From Cryptomeria japonica (lineage: Eukaryota; Streptophyta; Pinopsida; Cupressales; Cupressaceae), in the NCBI RefSeq assembly GCF_030272615.1, contig NC_081414.1, positions 663,596,938-663,660,937 on the forward strand: a stretch of 64,000 nucleotides of DNA. The letters run 5' to 3'. The notes below the pieces were generated by a model, which was given only the letters and a program-made list of their open reading frames with translations, made no database searches and had not been told where the DNA came from. The position numbers were made by a program, and so were the translations under genes. Below are positions 11,178 through 22,755 of the stretch, in pieces (position 1 is the stretch's first letter; each line of letters begins with the position of its first letter).

Positions 11178-11932
11178 ACTTGAAAACAAACAGGACACAA
11201 TGTTTGTTTGTTTGAAAGTGTTTGATTTTTTTGATCATGCAAGCACAAATCCTAGGGCTGGACGAGACATTAGTTATTGAATCTCACTTGGGGGGTTACC
11301 CCGAGCTACGCAATTCAGAGCAGATACTTAGGTGTTTGACCCCATTGGCTCCCCTCCATGACACTCACTTCTCTAGGGAAACCAAGCACCAGTCCCCATG
11401 AAAACTCCCCATGGCGAACTTTGTATCGCTATTAAGAACCATAAGAATGTGAGCCGCTTTAGAGGTCTGACCTCCTGCAGCAACAACTAGAAGGTTTTTG
11501 GATTCTAACACAAAAGGTGTCTAGTAAGGGCATCTATTTGGGTGGTTATAATCAATAGCATGTTACGCTCCATTAAATGGAAGGCCTCCTAGCCTATAGA
11601 AGTTGCACTCTATAGGGTTTATGGGGAGTCATAACACCATTATAGAAACATGTAACACCCATTGCTTGCAACTTTCATCACAAACACATTTATTTATAGT
11701 GTCTTGGAAGAGCTTAGCTCTACCTTGTTACCACTTTTGGTCATTCCCTCTCACCGAGCCTTACGGACTACTCGAGAGGCAGGCCCCTTTCTAAGGATAA
11801 AACAAAAAGAGCCTATTACTAAAAACACAAAAGACAAGTTTATTAATTTTAGAGCACTGATTGAAGTGTTTGCTAAACTATAAAGACACATGGTTTCAAA
11901 ATCTAAATTAAATTATATATTTATGGACTATC
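11178..11932. other. Unassigned stretch left of Copia A
   Basis: No gene or element is recognised. It is less AT-rich than its neighbours and includes GGGGGGTTACCCCGAGCTAC near 11289. Short ORFs at 11603-11883 show no recognisable product. CTATC at 11928-11932 is the flank of Copia A and would be its target duplication if the right side were intact. Confidence 0.5.
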
Positions 11933-13046
11933 TGTTGGTATTATGGATGACTTTGTCATGTGTTCCATTGGTTTTGTCATTGATGTCAACACTTATCTTC
12001 TTGGTGGTCTACATTTTTGATTTGGCATTCTGGTTATATTGGTTTATTGTTGAACAAACGTGTTATGTTCATAGGCATGGTTAGTGGCTTATGCACAGTC
12101 ACCAGTATATGTTCACCAGCAGGATATATGGTTCACCGACAGTGATGATAACTTGAAGATCATTTGGTTATGTTGAAGACATGGATTGGAAGTTTGGATT
12201 TGGAATTTTTCTTATTGGTCTAATCGGGTTAATAGATTTGCTTTTACCGATAGATAGGTCTAGGTTATGGACCAGTACATGATATCATTTCTAGATCAAC
12301 ATGACATGTTTTGGAGATGGTTTATTGACTGGTAAATGTATTGAGCTGACATATTGTATCACATCAAGACTTATTTGTAATTGATTTAATTGTAATATCT
12401 TTAGTGAGCCGACCTCATGTATAGGTCTTAGGTTTTGTATATATGATTGTAAGATCTTATTGAAGATCATAGGATCATGATGAGAGTGTGCGAATATTGA
12501 AGAGTGAAAATAAGTAGATCCTTGTGCAAATCATGCAGACATTATCTAAAGGTTGAAGGTGTTTAACGCTTATGGTCAGAGCTTAAACCGGTACTGAATC
12601 CAACATTGCAAATGCTATTTTGAGCAGTACATTATTATTAGATTTAACCATCCAATTGTAGTCAGCATGACTCCTATTTTGTGATTGAGTAGTGAGCTCT
12701 AGGTGGTTTGCCTTTCTGCATGTGCAGACCCCATTTGTATACACTTACTATCTGCAGCAGTATCATCTGATTATGGGTAAGGTTTCCCACTATAGTTTTT
12801 CCCTTATTGTGTTTCCACGTCAAAATCTCCATGTCATGTGTTGTGGATGATGTTTCTCTTTCCGTTTCATGCATTAAGTTATACTAGTACTACTATAACT
12901 GTTAATCTATTTTACCGATACTTAAGTTTGGTTTACCGACACTAAGTTTAAGTTGGAATAATTTGCATTTGGGTTATAATTTATTGATAACTGGTTGACA
13001 ATTGATTCACCCCTCCCCTCTCAGTTGTCCTTCCCAGTTCCTAACA
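11933..13046 (+). mobile_element. 5' LTR of Copia A
   Basis: It starts TGTTGGTATTATGG and ends TTCCTAACA, directly before the primer site ATTGGTATCAGAGC. Length is 1114 bp. Its U5 end carries the pyrimidine-rich CACCCCTCCCCTCTCAG also typical of LTRs B and I. DRE-like ACCGAC cores occur at about 12134 and 12932 and GCCGAC at about 12410. No clear TATA box was picked. Confidence 0.85.
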
Positions 13047-13048
13047 AT

Positions 13049-13060
13049 TGGTATCAGAGC
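13049..13060 (+). other. Primer binding site of Copia A
   Basis: TGGTATCAGAGC is complementary to the 3' end of plant initiator tRNA-Met and lies two bases after the LTR. The same motif marks Copia B (15919) and element I (57859). Confidence 0.9.
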
Positions 13061-13115
13061 TAAGTCCTCTTTTTGCAAAAGCCTAACAACTTGAGGAGAT
13101 CCTAGGACAAAAAAT

Positions 13116-14393
13116 ATTTTCAGGAAGGACAGTTCAAAACTTGATGGAACTAACTATGGTATATGGAAGATGAGAATTGAAACACATCTGAACTGCATTG
13201 GAAGAGATATATGGGATGTTACTAAGAATGGCTATGTTGGTCCTACTCTGAATCAACGTCATCCACTGACATTGGCTAAGGACTTGGAGAATTATTGCAA
13301 AGAAAGAGAAGCACTTTAGAGCGCATTATCAGATCAACAAATCATGGGATTATCAGATAGATCTATTGTTAAAGATATTTGGGATAAACTAGAAACATTG
13401 AATGAAGGAGATACCACTGTCAAGATTGCAAAAATGGAAAGTTACCAAGTCAGGTATGAAAATTTAAAAATGGAAGAAGATGAAAGAATTTATGCATTTA
13501 TGGAAAGACTTAATGAAATTGTTGTAGGAATACAATGTTGTGGAGGATCCTTAAGTGAAGATGAAATTGTGTCTAAATTTTTAAGAGCTTTTCCACCGAC
13601 TTATAAAATGAAAGTGAGTGCTATTAATGACTTGAGAACAATGTCTAATACTTTAGTTTCTAAAGATACTTTGGTTGGAAAACTTTTAGCATTTGAGCTT
13701 GAGGAATTTGGTCTTGTTGCTACAGTCAAGACTGATTTAGCTTTCAAAGCATCAACATCAACATCAACATCAACATCATTAGACAAAACTGACTGGAAAG
13801 AACTTTATGCAAAAGAACTTGAAGATATGAGAAGAGAAAATGAAGAACTTGAAAAACTTGAAGCACTATTTGCAAGAAAAATGCCTAAAGGTCCAACAGG
13901 AAGTCAGTATGAAGGTAAAGCACCTTTCAAATATTTGAATTGCAATAAAGTTGGTCATATGGATTCTAGGTGTCCTGATAGACATGCAAGACTAAGGGAG
14001 GAAGCAAAAAGATCATATAAGCCTAACCCTGAATATGAGAGATACAGATTTAAGAAAAATAGAGATAAGTCATGTTACTATGTAGATGAAGGTGCTACAG
14101 ATGATTCAGATGAAGATCCAATAGATAGCGGATGAGATTTTATTGCAATAAAAGAAGATCAACCGACACCTATTGTCAAACCGGTAGAGCAGGCATTGGT
14201 AGAAAAAGTTGAAGAAAAGGATGAATGGATTATAGATAGTGGATGCTCACATCATATGACTGGTGATAAAAGAAAATTCTTATCTTTTCAGGAAATTCAT
14301 GGAGGTCTAGTAGGGTTTGGAGATGATAAAGCTTGTTTTATCAAAGGAAGAAACACTATATCTTTGGATGGTAAGCATAATACTACCAATGTT
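13116..14393 (+). pseudogene. Copia A gag and start of protease
   Basis: One frame runs from about 13116 to the Copia B insertion. The gag capsid part begins with KLDGTNYGIWKMRIETHL (near 13137). The zinc knuckle near 13935 reads YLNCNKVGHMDSRC, so the first Cys of the CCHC motif is replaced by Tyr. A Ser/Thr repeat (ST)n lies near 13755. The protease starts at about 14225 with WIIDSGCSHHMTGD, which carries the catalytic Asp. In-frame stops at about 13317 (TAG) and 14133 (TGA) break it. No ATG is evident before the conserved gag start. The protein would have packaged and processed the element's RNA; this copy cannot. Confidence 0.85.
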
Positions 14394-14398
14394 TATTA
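14394..14398 (+). repeat. Target site duplication TATTA of Copia B
   Basis: TATTA at 14394-14398 is repeated at 21836-21840 on the other side of Copia B. The flanking Copia A frame (NVYYV...EGLKHNLLS) becomes continuous when the insertion and one copy are taken out. This fixes both borders of Copia B. Confidence 0.95.
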
Positions 14399-15916
14399 TG
14401 TTGGCATTATGTGAACCGGTATGAGGACATAATGATATTGTATGTTGTCATTGATGTCAATATGTGATACGAAGAGAGAACCGACATATGTGAGAACTGG
14501 TATATATGCCAAAGTAAAGCGGTATATTTATTCAAGGTGAACCAACATGTCAAGGTGAACCGACATGTAGTCATGGGAATCGGCACATGGAAACATTGTA
14601 TGACTACCGGTTGGTAGGTAGTTTCCACTTCAAGATTTCTAGTTGGAGTACCTCAAGCCTATGTGACTCAATTGATGATCTTTGTGTGATGAGTTAGTAG
14701 TATAACAAATAACATATTCATGTTACCACGCCAGCCTTGTGCACATGAAGGATCTTGCATGAAGAAGACTATCCCTATCTACCTCAAGAATGTGCGAAGT
14801 TTGTAAATGGTGAAAACACGTGATGGATTATCAGCTGCCATGAAATCGGTGGATATGAACGATGGAGAATGTCTTGAGATTTATTCAAGATCTGTTGCAT
14901 TTAATGCAGTATGTTCAATGGTCAGGATTGAACCATTTGAATTGCTTAACCTAACAGGTTTAGGGTTTAAGGTTTATGCTACCGACCTGTTTGTTGTCCT
15001 ATAAGGTCGATGTTGTGATTCTTTCAGAGGTTGTTGGCAAAAGTTGTGTGTGTGTATCTAAGAGAAGAGATACATGATTCTTGCCAGACCAAAGGAGAGA
15101 AGTCATATCTACAGAGTGTAAGTGCAGAAGGTGAAGAGGAGTTTAAGTGGATTTGCATTGGCATTGAGTGCTATTATCAGGTCATTGATATACCTATTGA
15201 TCTTTAACCACTTCAACAGTTGTGAAATCCCCTAACAGGGTAGCCTTAACCGGCTTGTTGAAAATCCTTTAACAGGGTAACTCGAAGCTACTGAGTCATT
15301 GATATCCTTTAGCTATTGAGTTCTTGAAATCCTCTAACAAGGTACCCTTAACAGGGTTTAACCCTTAACTAGGTATTGTATCCATCCCTTAACTAGGTGA
15401 TCCATAACTGGATCGGTTCCTAATAGAACCTATTGTATCTGTCTTTAACCAGACAAGGCTTCTAACAGAGCGGACTTCTAAAGAGTTCAAAAATAGCTTG
15501 TGGGTATTCATCCCCACCATGGTTTTTCCCAATTGGGTTTCCACGTTAAAAATGTGTGTGTCATGTGTGATGCTTTCTTCATGTGATGTTATGATTGTTT
15601 TCTGATTAAGTGGTGATGCATGTTGATCTTGCTGTAATATGTACATCTTTGATGGTAGATTGCCTGTTCATGCATTAGGGTGAAATGGGAATGAAGAGTT
15701 AGATTATTTGAGAAGATAAGTGTCAACCGGTCTTTGCTTGTCTCAGTTATACTGGGTTTTGCCGATTGAACTCTATTGAAGGACTAGTGCTCTTATTTGT
15801 CTGTCAGTGCATAAGTGTTAGTTGACAAACTAGTTTAAGGTTGAGTTTTTGCTTGTACTGATTCACCCCCCCTCTCAGTACCGGTTTGGTACTATTCATT
15901 CATCATTAAGTTATCA
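14399..15916 (+). mobile_element. 5' LTR of Copia B
   Basis: It starts TGTTGGCATTATGTGAACCG and ends AAGTTATCA before the primer site. It differs from the 3' LTR by scattered changes and by an extra 18-20 bp repeat near 14541-14560 (ACCAACATGTCAAGGTGA). A series of TAACAGGGT / TAACTAGG phrases lies at about 15230-15480. Confidence 0.95.
14480..14564 (+). promoter_or_regulatory. DRE/CRT-like ACCGAC cores in LTR B
   Basis: ACCGAC, the core bound by plant DREB/CBF factors in drought and cold responses, occurs at 14480-14485 and 14559-14564. In the 3' LTR it is at 20417-20422, 20478-20483 and 20498-20503. The cores lie in the first 200 bp of the LTR, the U3 promoter part. That they are functional is inference. 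Confidence 0.4.
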
Positions 15917-15918
15917 AT

Positions 15919-15930
15919 TGGTATCAGAGC
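15919..15930 (+). other. Primer binding site of Copia B
   Basis: TGGTATCAGAGC follows the LTR end by two bases and is complementary to initiator tRNA-Met. Confidence 0.9.
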
Positions 15931-15987
15931 ATCCTCCAGGTCCTCTGTGTTGTAAGCTTAACCACTTGAGGGAAAGATCCCGTTGTA

Positions 15988-17190
15988 ATGATGAAGAGGG
16001 AAGGTCCAAAGTTTAACAAAGAAAATTTCAGTATATGGAAAGACAGAATGAAGATATACATCAGAAGTATGGGTGCTCAACACTGGAGCTATGTTGAGAA
16101 TCCCTATGTTGCCCCTACCAGTACTCTCACCGATGATCAAAAGAGAGAGATATTGGAGAATGGGAAAGTCATGGAAGCCCTAATTATTAGTTTATATGAT
16201 ATTGAGTTCATTGATGTCCAAGATAAGGTAAATCCTAAAGAGGTATGGGATGCTCTTGAAAATATCTATGGAGGTGATGAGCATGTAAAACAAGCTAAGG
16301 AAGAAAGCCTTAGAGGAAAGTTTGAAGACATGCGAATGGTTGAAGGTGAAACCATTCAACAGTATGGTATTAGAATCAAAACTATTGTCAGAGATATCAA
16401 GAGTGCAGGTGGTAAAATGGAAGATTCCACTATGGTAAGCAAAGCCCTGAGATCCCTATTGCCGGTCTATGCAATAAGGGTTGCTACTATTCAGGAGCTG
16501 AGATTAATAGACAAGACTGAGGTATCCTTGGACTCCATCATAGAAAAGTTGACAGCCTATGAGCTAAATAGTTTTGATTGTAGTGTTCAAAAGACTGAAT
16601 CATCTTTTAAAGCTTTTGCTGTACCATCCAAGAAAGGAAAAGAAGCAAGCACTAGTGGTGAACCAAGACAGAGCAGAGTAATGGATGATGAGGAGTTTCT
16701 GATGGAATTTGAAGCTCTTCTTGCTAGGAAACTTCCAAAAGGAACTGATAAATATAGAGGTAAGCTCCCTTTGAAATGTTTTTCATGTAATCGGATAAGA
16801 CATATTGCTATGAACTGTCCTAATAGTGACAAGAAGGATAAACCAGCAAGATTTAGGAAATTCAAAGGACGAAACCGGAGAAACTTTTTTGTTGCAGTTG
16901 ATGAAGGTGTCACAAATGAGGAATCAGAAGATGAAGAGAATGAAGACATTGTGTTCGTTGCTGTAAAGGAAGATGTGTCAGACAAGAAGGCTCTTGTCTC
17001 CCGCTTTGATAATTCCAATGAGTGGATTATTGACAGTGGTTGCTCTCACCATATGACTAGTGACTGGAGCAAATTTCTATCCTTGGAAGAGTATAATGGT
17101 GGTGTGGTTCATTTTGGCAATGATACACCATGTATGGTTAAAGGAAAAGGGTCCATCTCTCTGAATGGAAAGAGTAGTGCTGACAATGTG
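15988..17190 (+). pseudogene. Copia B gag and protease
   Basis: The ATG at 15988 lies about 70 bp after the primer site and opens a 547-codon frame. The gag part shows FNKENFSIWKDRMKIYI and a capsid-like middle (GEHVKQAKEE region near 16270). A complete zinc knuckle, CFSCNRIRHIAMNC, lies near 16780, and an acidic linker follows. Protease begins near 17023 with WIIDSGCSHHMTSD, including the catalytic DSG. This is the best preserved coding part of the window and is uninterrupted here. It should encode RNA-binding capsid protein and the aspartic protease. Confidence 0.9.
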
Positions 17191-18549
17191 TATTGGGTTG
17201 ATGGTCTTAGACACAACCTTCTGAGTGTTGCCCAGCTGAATGACAGTGGCCTCACTCTGGAATTCAAGAATGGAGTCTGCAGAATCAAAGGAAAATATGG
17301 TGAATTGGTGGCCATCGGCATGCAGACCAAAGGTAACCTATTTCATTTGAATGCAAATATAAGTACATGTCTTATGGCTAAATTTGATGATAGCTGGATA
17401 TGGCATAGGAGACTCTGCCATGTAAACTTTGATAACATTTTGAAGGCTAGTAAGATCAAGGCAGTTAGAGGGTTGCCGGTGCTAAGCAAACTAGATAATA
17501 CCTTGTGCAGAGAGTGTCAATTGGGGAAAATGTCTTCCTCAACCTTTAAATGTAAATCTTTCACTGCTAACAACTTGCTTGATCTTGTGCATACTGATTT
17601 GTGTGGTCCTATGAAAACTAGAAGTGTGTAGGGTGATAGGTACTTCATGATTCTCACTGATGACTGCTCAAGAATGATGTAGGTCACATTCTTGAAAGAC
17701 AAGTCTAAAGAATTTGTGAAGTTCAAAGCTTTCAGAGCATTAGTGGAGAAGGAAAGCGGTAAAAGGATCAAGTGCCTTAGAACTGATCAAGGAGGGGAAT
17801 TCACTTCCAGTGAATTCAACAAGTATTGTGAAGAATTTGGCATCAAGAGGCAACTGTCTGCCCCCTGGACTCTATAGTAGAATGACCTAGCAAAGAGGAA
17901 TAACCAAACTATGGTTGAAGCAGCTAGAACCATGTTGATTCAAGGAAAGGTAGATCACACCTTTTGGAGAGAAGCGGTAAGCATTGCAGTCTACACAATG
18001 AACGGAGTACTCATAAAGAAAGGTAAGGATAAAACTCCTTATAAGTATTGGACCAGTTAGACACCTGTGGTTAGCTACTTTAGGGTATTTGGTAGCAAAT
18101 GTTACATCAAGAGGAGTGAACATCAGGGCAAGTTTGAAGCTAAATGTGATGAGGGAATATTCCTAGGATATTCCACCAAGAGTAAAGCTCTCAAGTGTTT
18201 CAACAATAGGACTCAAAGAATTATGGAAAGTATCAATGTGAGAGTTGATGAAACCTCTGATAAATTGGAGGAAACCGACAATGAGCAAGCTATAAATGAA
18301 CCGGTTGCAACCTTCTGGGAACTGGTTGTCAGTCAACCAAGTACCAGTAACAGTGTTCCTGAACTGGTGAATGTTGATACTGATGAAGATGAGGATGAAG
18401 AGGAAAAGCAAGAAGAACCAGTCAAGACTATTCCTCGGTATGTCAAGCTGAATCATTATCCTAAGCAAATCATAGGAGATAAGGATGCATGAATCCTTAC
18501 AAGAAGAAAGATTAGAGAAAACTCATGTATGATCTCTGAATTTGAGTGA
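17191..18549 (+). pseudogene. Copia B integrase, inactivated
   Basis: The pre-integrase HHCC region is present near 17400-17525 (WHRRLCHVNFDN ... CRECQLGK). The first catalytic Asp is in LVHTDLCGP (17586) and the second in RTDQGGEFTS (17780). The region that should hold the catalytic Glu (VER) reads AKR near 17889, a GAG-to-AAG change. In-frame stops occur at about 17629, 17680, 17875-17878, 18058, 18490 and 18547. An acidic DEDEDEEEK stretch follows at 18380. This copy cannot integrate DNA. Confidence 0.9.
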
Positions 18550-18552
18550 AAA

Positions 18553-19290
18553 TCATTCAAAGAGGCTCATAAAGATGAAGACTGGATCAAGGAAATGGAA
18601 GAGGAATTTGACCAGATAGAGAAAAATGGTACATGGTCCTTGGTACCCAGACCGGAGCATAAAAATGTCATCGGCACCAAATGGGTGTTCAGGAACAAGC
18701 TGAATGAGGATGGCACAGTGATTAGGAACAAAGCCAGATTGGTGTGCAAAGGATATGCTCAAGAAGAAGGAGAAGACTATGGAGAAACCTTTGCTCCTAT
18801 AGCCAGATTGGAAGGATTTCGTATGCTTCTTGCATATGCAACTTTTAAAGGATTCAAGGTATATCAAATGGATGTAAAATCTACATTTCTAAATGGTGTA
18901 CTTGAAGAGGAGATGTATATAGAGCAACCAGATGGGTTTTCCCTATCTGAAGATAGTGATATGGTGTGCAGGATACATAAAGCCTTATATGGTCTAAAGA
19001 AGGCACCTAGAGCATGGTATGAATGTCTACATTCCCATCTTGCGAAGATCGGATTTGAGAGAACAAGTGAAGATAGCAATATCTACTTGAAATCTGAAGG
19101 AGATCAAATCCTGATCTATGAGGTTTTTGTTGATGACATTATCTTTGGTGGAGATGACAAGCTGATTCATGAGTTTGCTGATGAGATGAAGGAAGAGTTT
19201 GAGATGTCACTCATAGGGGAGATTAAGTTCTTCATTGGACTGCAAATCCAGCACATGAAAGACAATCTTTATCACTCAGTCCAAATATGT
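18553..19290 (+). pseudogene. Copia B reverse transcriptase
   Basis: A typical Copia RT reads W(S)[17 protein letters not shown] (18630), [23 protein letters not shown] (18870), EQPDGF and [12 protein letters not shown] (18990). The catalytic FVDDIIFG follows near 19128, with both Asp present. The frame breaks near 19275-19290, where a frameshift moves the RNase H part to another frame. The polymerase core looks well preserved over about 240 codons. Confidence 0.9.
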
Positions 19291-20065
19291 CAAAGAGGTG
19301 TTGAAGACCTTTGGCATGGAAGATAGCAAACCGGTTGGTACACTGATGGTGACCGGTTGCAAATTATCAAAAGAGGATGATTCTGCATTGGTTGATGAGA
19401 AGGAATACCGATCAATGATTGGTAAGTTGCATTATGTAGTGCATAGCAGACTAGATATTGCACATGCAGTTGGCATTACTGCAAGGCTCTAGAAAAGTCC
19501 AAGAGAATCCCACTTGGTTGTAGTCAAGCGGATTCTTAGGTATCTGAAGGGAATAGTTGACTATGGATTGTGGTACCCATACAACAATGATTTCAACCTG
19601 AAAGTATTCACAGATGCTGATTGGTAAGGTAATGTGGATGATCGGAAAAGCACAAGCGGTGGTGCATTCTTTCTTGGTGGTAGACTGGTCTCATGGATGA
19701 GTAAGAAGCAAAGCTGTATCTCTCAGTCTACAGCAGAAGCAGAGTATGTTGCAGCTTTCATGAACTGCACTCAGACAATCTGGATGAAGCATGTATTAGA
19801 TGGATTCAAAATCCCTATATCTGAACCGGTAAGTATATTTTGTGATAACACAAGTGCTATCAAACTTTCAAAGAATCTGGTTTTACAATCTAGAACCAAG
19901 CATTTTGAGCTTAAGTATCATTTCTTGAGGGAAAAGGTTCAGAATAAAGAGATTGCACTGGAACATGTTTCCAGTAAGGAGCAGTTAGCAGACATATTCA
20001 CCAAGCCTCTCCCAAAGACTACATTTGTGTATTTAAGAGGTGAATTGGGGGTACTGCCCCTTTAG
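19291..20065 (+). pseudogene. Copia B RT end and RNase H
   Basis: After the frameshift the frame continues with KPVGTLMV and KEYRSMIGKLHYVVH, and has stops near 19490 and 19625. RNase H follows from about 19600: FTDAD, KSTSGGAFFLGG, STAEAEYVA, FCDNTSAIKLSKN, and ends with EQLADIFTKPLPK (19980). The typical active-site Asp/Glu/Asp residues can be seen. It would degrade the RNA strand during reverse transcription. Confidence 0.9.
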
Positions 20066-20335
20066 GAGATAAATTAAAAGTATTTGTTCCACATCAGTCA
20101 GGTATTTCATAGTCAATTTTTTTTTGTTGATTGATGTGTTGAAGGATGCTACTCCTCAGGGGGAGCAACATAATGGAACAGGGATGTTTGTGCCTCCACT
20201 TTGGCATTATTGTCAAAGGGGGAGAAGAAGTGTAGTGGAGAAGACATCTACAAAAATTATCTGCAGAAATTGGGGAGAAGATGAGTTAGCAGAGAGATAT
20301 CTTTGTATATTGCCATCAATGCCAAAGGTGGAGAT
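20066..20335 (+). other. Copia B 3' non-coding end with polypurine tract
   Basis: This is a non-coding leader to the 3' LTR. It contains CAAAGGGGGAGAAG near 20214 and the actual polypurine tract AAAGGTGGAGAT just before the LTR start at 20336. The tract has one T in place of a purine. Confidence 0.75.
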
Positions 20336-21835
20336 TGTTGGCATTATGTGAACCGGTATGAGGACATAATGATACTGTATGTTGTCATTGATGTCAATAT
20401 GTGATATGAAGAGAGAACCGACATATGTGAGAACTGGTATATATGCCAAAGTAAAGTGGTGTATTTGTTCAAGGTGAACCGACATGTAGTCATGGGAACC
20501 GACACATGGAAACATTGTATGACTACCGGTTGGTAGGTAGTTTCCACTTCAGGATTTCCAGTTTGAGTACCTCAAGCCTATGTGACTTAATCGGTGATCT
20601 TTGTGTGATGAGTTAGTAGTATAACAAAGAACAGATCATGTTGCCACATCAGCCTTGTGCATGTGAAGGATCTTGCATGAAGAAGACTATCCCTATCTAC
20701 CTCAGGAATGTGCGAAGTTTGTAAACGGTGAAAACGTGTGATGGATTATCAGCCGCCATGAAATTGGTGGATAATGAACGATGGAGAATGTCTTGAGATT
20801 TATTCAAGATCTGTTGCATTTAATGCAATATGTTCAACGATCAGGATTGAACCATTTGAATTGCTTAACCTAATAGGTTTAGGGTTTAAGGTTTATGCTA
20901 CCGACCTGCCTATTGTCCTATAAGGTCGATGTTGTGATTCTTTCAGAGGTTGTTGGCAAAAGTTGCGTGTGTGTATCTAAGAGAAGAGATAAGTGATTCT
21001 TGCCAAACCAGAGGAGAGAAGTCATATCTGTAGAGTGTAAGTGCAGAAGGTGAAGAGGAGCTTAAGCAGATCTGCATTGGCATTGAGTGCTATTATCAGG
21101 TCATTGATATACCTATTGATCTTTAACCACTTCAACAGTTGTGAAATCCCCTAATAGGGTAGCCTTAACCGACTTGTTGAAAATCCTTTAACAAGGTAAC
21201 TCGAAGCTACTAAGTCATTGATATCCTTTAGCTATTGAGTTCTTGAAATCCGCTAACAAGGTACCCTTAATAGGGTTTAACCCTTAACTGGGTATTGTAG
21301 CCATCCCTTAACTAGGTGATCCCTAACAGGATCAGTTCCTAACAGAACCTATTGTATCTGTCTTTAACTAGACAAGGCTTCTAATAGAGTGGACTTCTAA
21401 AGAGTTCAAAAATAGCTTATGGGTATTCATCCCCACCATGGTTTTTCCCAGTTGGGTTTCCACATGAAAAATGTGTGTGTCATATGTGATGCTTTCTTCA
21501 TGTGATGTTATGATTGTTTTCTGCTTAAGTGGTGATGCATGTTGATCTTGCTGTAATATGTACATCTTTGATGGTAGATTGCCTGTTCATGCATTAGGGT
21601 GAAATGGGAATGAAGAGTTAGATTATATGAGAAGATAAGTGTCAACCGGTCTTTGCTTATCTTAGTTATACTGGGTTTTGCTGGTTGAACTCTGTTGAAG
21701 GACCGGTCCTCCTATTTGTCTGTCAGTGCATAAGTGCTAGTTGACAAAATGGTTTAAGGTTGAGTTTTTGCCTGTACTGAGTCACCCCCCCTCTTAGTAC
21801 CGGTTTGGTGCTATTCGTTCATCATTAAGTTATCA
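20336..21835 (+). mobile_element. 3' LTR of Copia B
   Basis: It is 1500 bp, starting TGTTGGCATTATGTGAACCG and ending AAGTTATCA, and is followed by the target duplication TATTA. It matches the 5' LTR throughout and carries three ACCGAC cores near 20417-20503. Confidence 0.95.
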
Positions 21836-22755
21836 TATTATGTAGAAGGTTTAAAGCATAATCTTTTGAGTGTTGCTCAGTTAGTGGAAAAAGGATTTCA
21901 GTTACAATTCAAGAATGGAAAATGCAAAATCACAAACAAAACTGGATTGGAGATTGGAACCGGTAATCAGACTAAAGGTAACATCTTTCATTTGAATACC
22001 CGTGATAAGACATGTTTGACTGCACACATTGATGAAAGTTGGTTATGACATAAGAGATGTTGTCATGTGAATTTTGATTGCATTATAAAGATCAGTTCAA
22101 CTAAGGCAGTAAGAGATTTACCTAAGATTGTGAAACCTCATAATCCGGTATGTAAGGAATGTCAAATGGGAAAGCAAGTTAGAACAACATTTAAGAGCAT
22201 TACTGAGAAATCCAATAATATTCTTGATTTAATTCATACTGATTTATGTGGTCCAACAAGAACAAGAAGTCTACAAGGAGATAGATAATTTATGCTAATA
22301 ATTGATGATTATTCTAGAATGTGTTGGGTTACTTTGCTCAGGGAGAAATCAGAAGTTTTTGGAAGATTCAAGATATACAAGACAATAGTAGAAAATGAAA
22401 CCAACAAGAAAATCAAATGTTTGAGATCAGATCAAGGAGGAGAATTTACATCTAGAGAATTTTATGCATTCTATGAAGTGAATGGAATTAAAAAGACAAC
22501 TATCAGCACCCCGGACACCCCAGCAGAATGGAGTTGTGGAAAGGAAGAACAAAACTATCAGCACCCCGGACACCCCAACGGAATGGAGTTGTGGAAAGGA
22601 AGAACAAAGATAGATACTTTATGCTAATAATTGATGATTATTCTAGAATGTGTTGGGTTACTTTTCTCAAGGAGAAATTAGAAGCTTTTGGAAGATTCAA
22701 GATATACTCCTACTCTTAATTACAGTAGACTTTGAAAACTAATCTCATCTAGATA
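21836..22755 (+). pseudogene. Copia A integrase, first part, with internal duplication
   Basis: The Copia A frame resumes here with VEGLKHNLLSVAQL. The HHCC region is near 22050-22170 (CCHVNFDC ... CKECQMGK). Asp 1 lies in LIHTDLCGPT (22237) and Asp 2 in RSDQGGEFTS (22425). From 22500 the sequence is scrambled. A block of about 55 bp with CACCCCGGACACCCCA is tandemly repeated, and the stretch 22280-22378 returns at 22606-22705. Stops occur at about 22046 and 22286. The result cannot encode a working enzyme. Confidence 0.85.

Larger units (their letters stand above)
14399..21835 (+). mobile_element. Copia B, complete LTR retrotransposon nested in Copia A
   Basis: This is a full-length Ty1/Copia element of 7437 bp in the same orientation as its host Copia A. 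It has two LTRs of 1518 and 1500 bp, a tRNA-iMet primer site, a polypurine tract, and gag-protease-integrase-RT-RNase H in one original frame. It is flanked by TATTA. The coding part has many stops, one frameshift and a lost integrase Glu, so it is no longer autonomous. The LTRs are very alike by eye, so the insertion is younger than Copia A. Confidence 0.95.

Noticed and set aside
13047-13060. tRNA-like sequence
   Set aside because: It is only the 12-14 bp primer site complementary to initiator tRNA-Met, not a tRNA gene; the same holds at 15919 and 57859.
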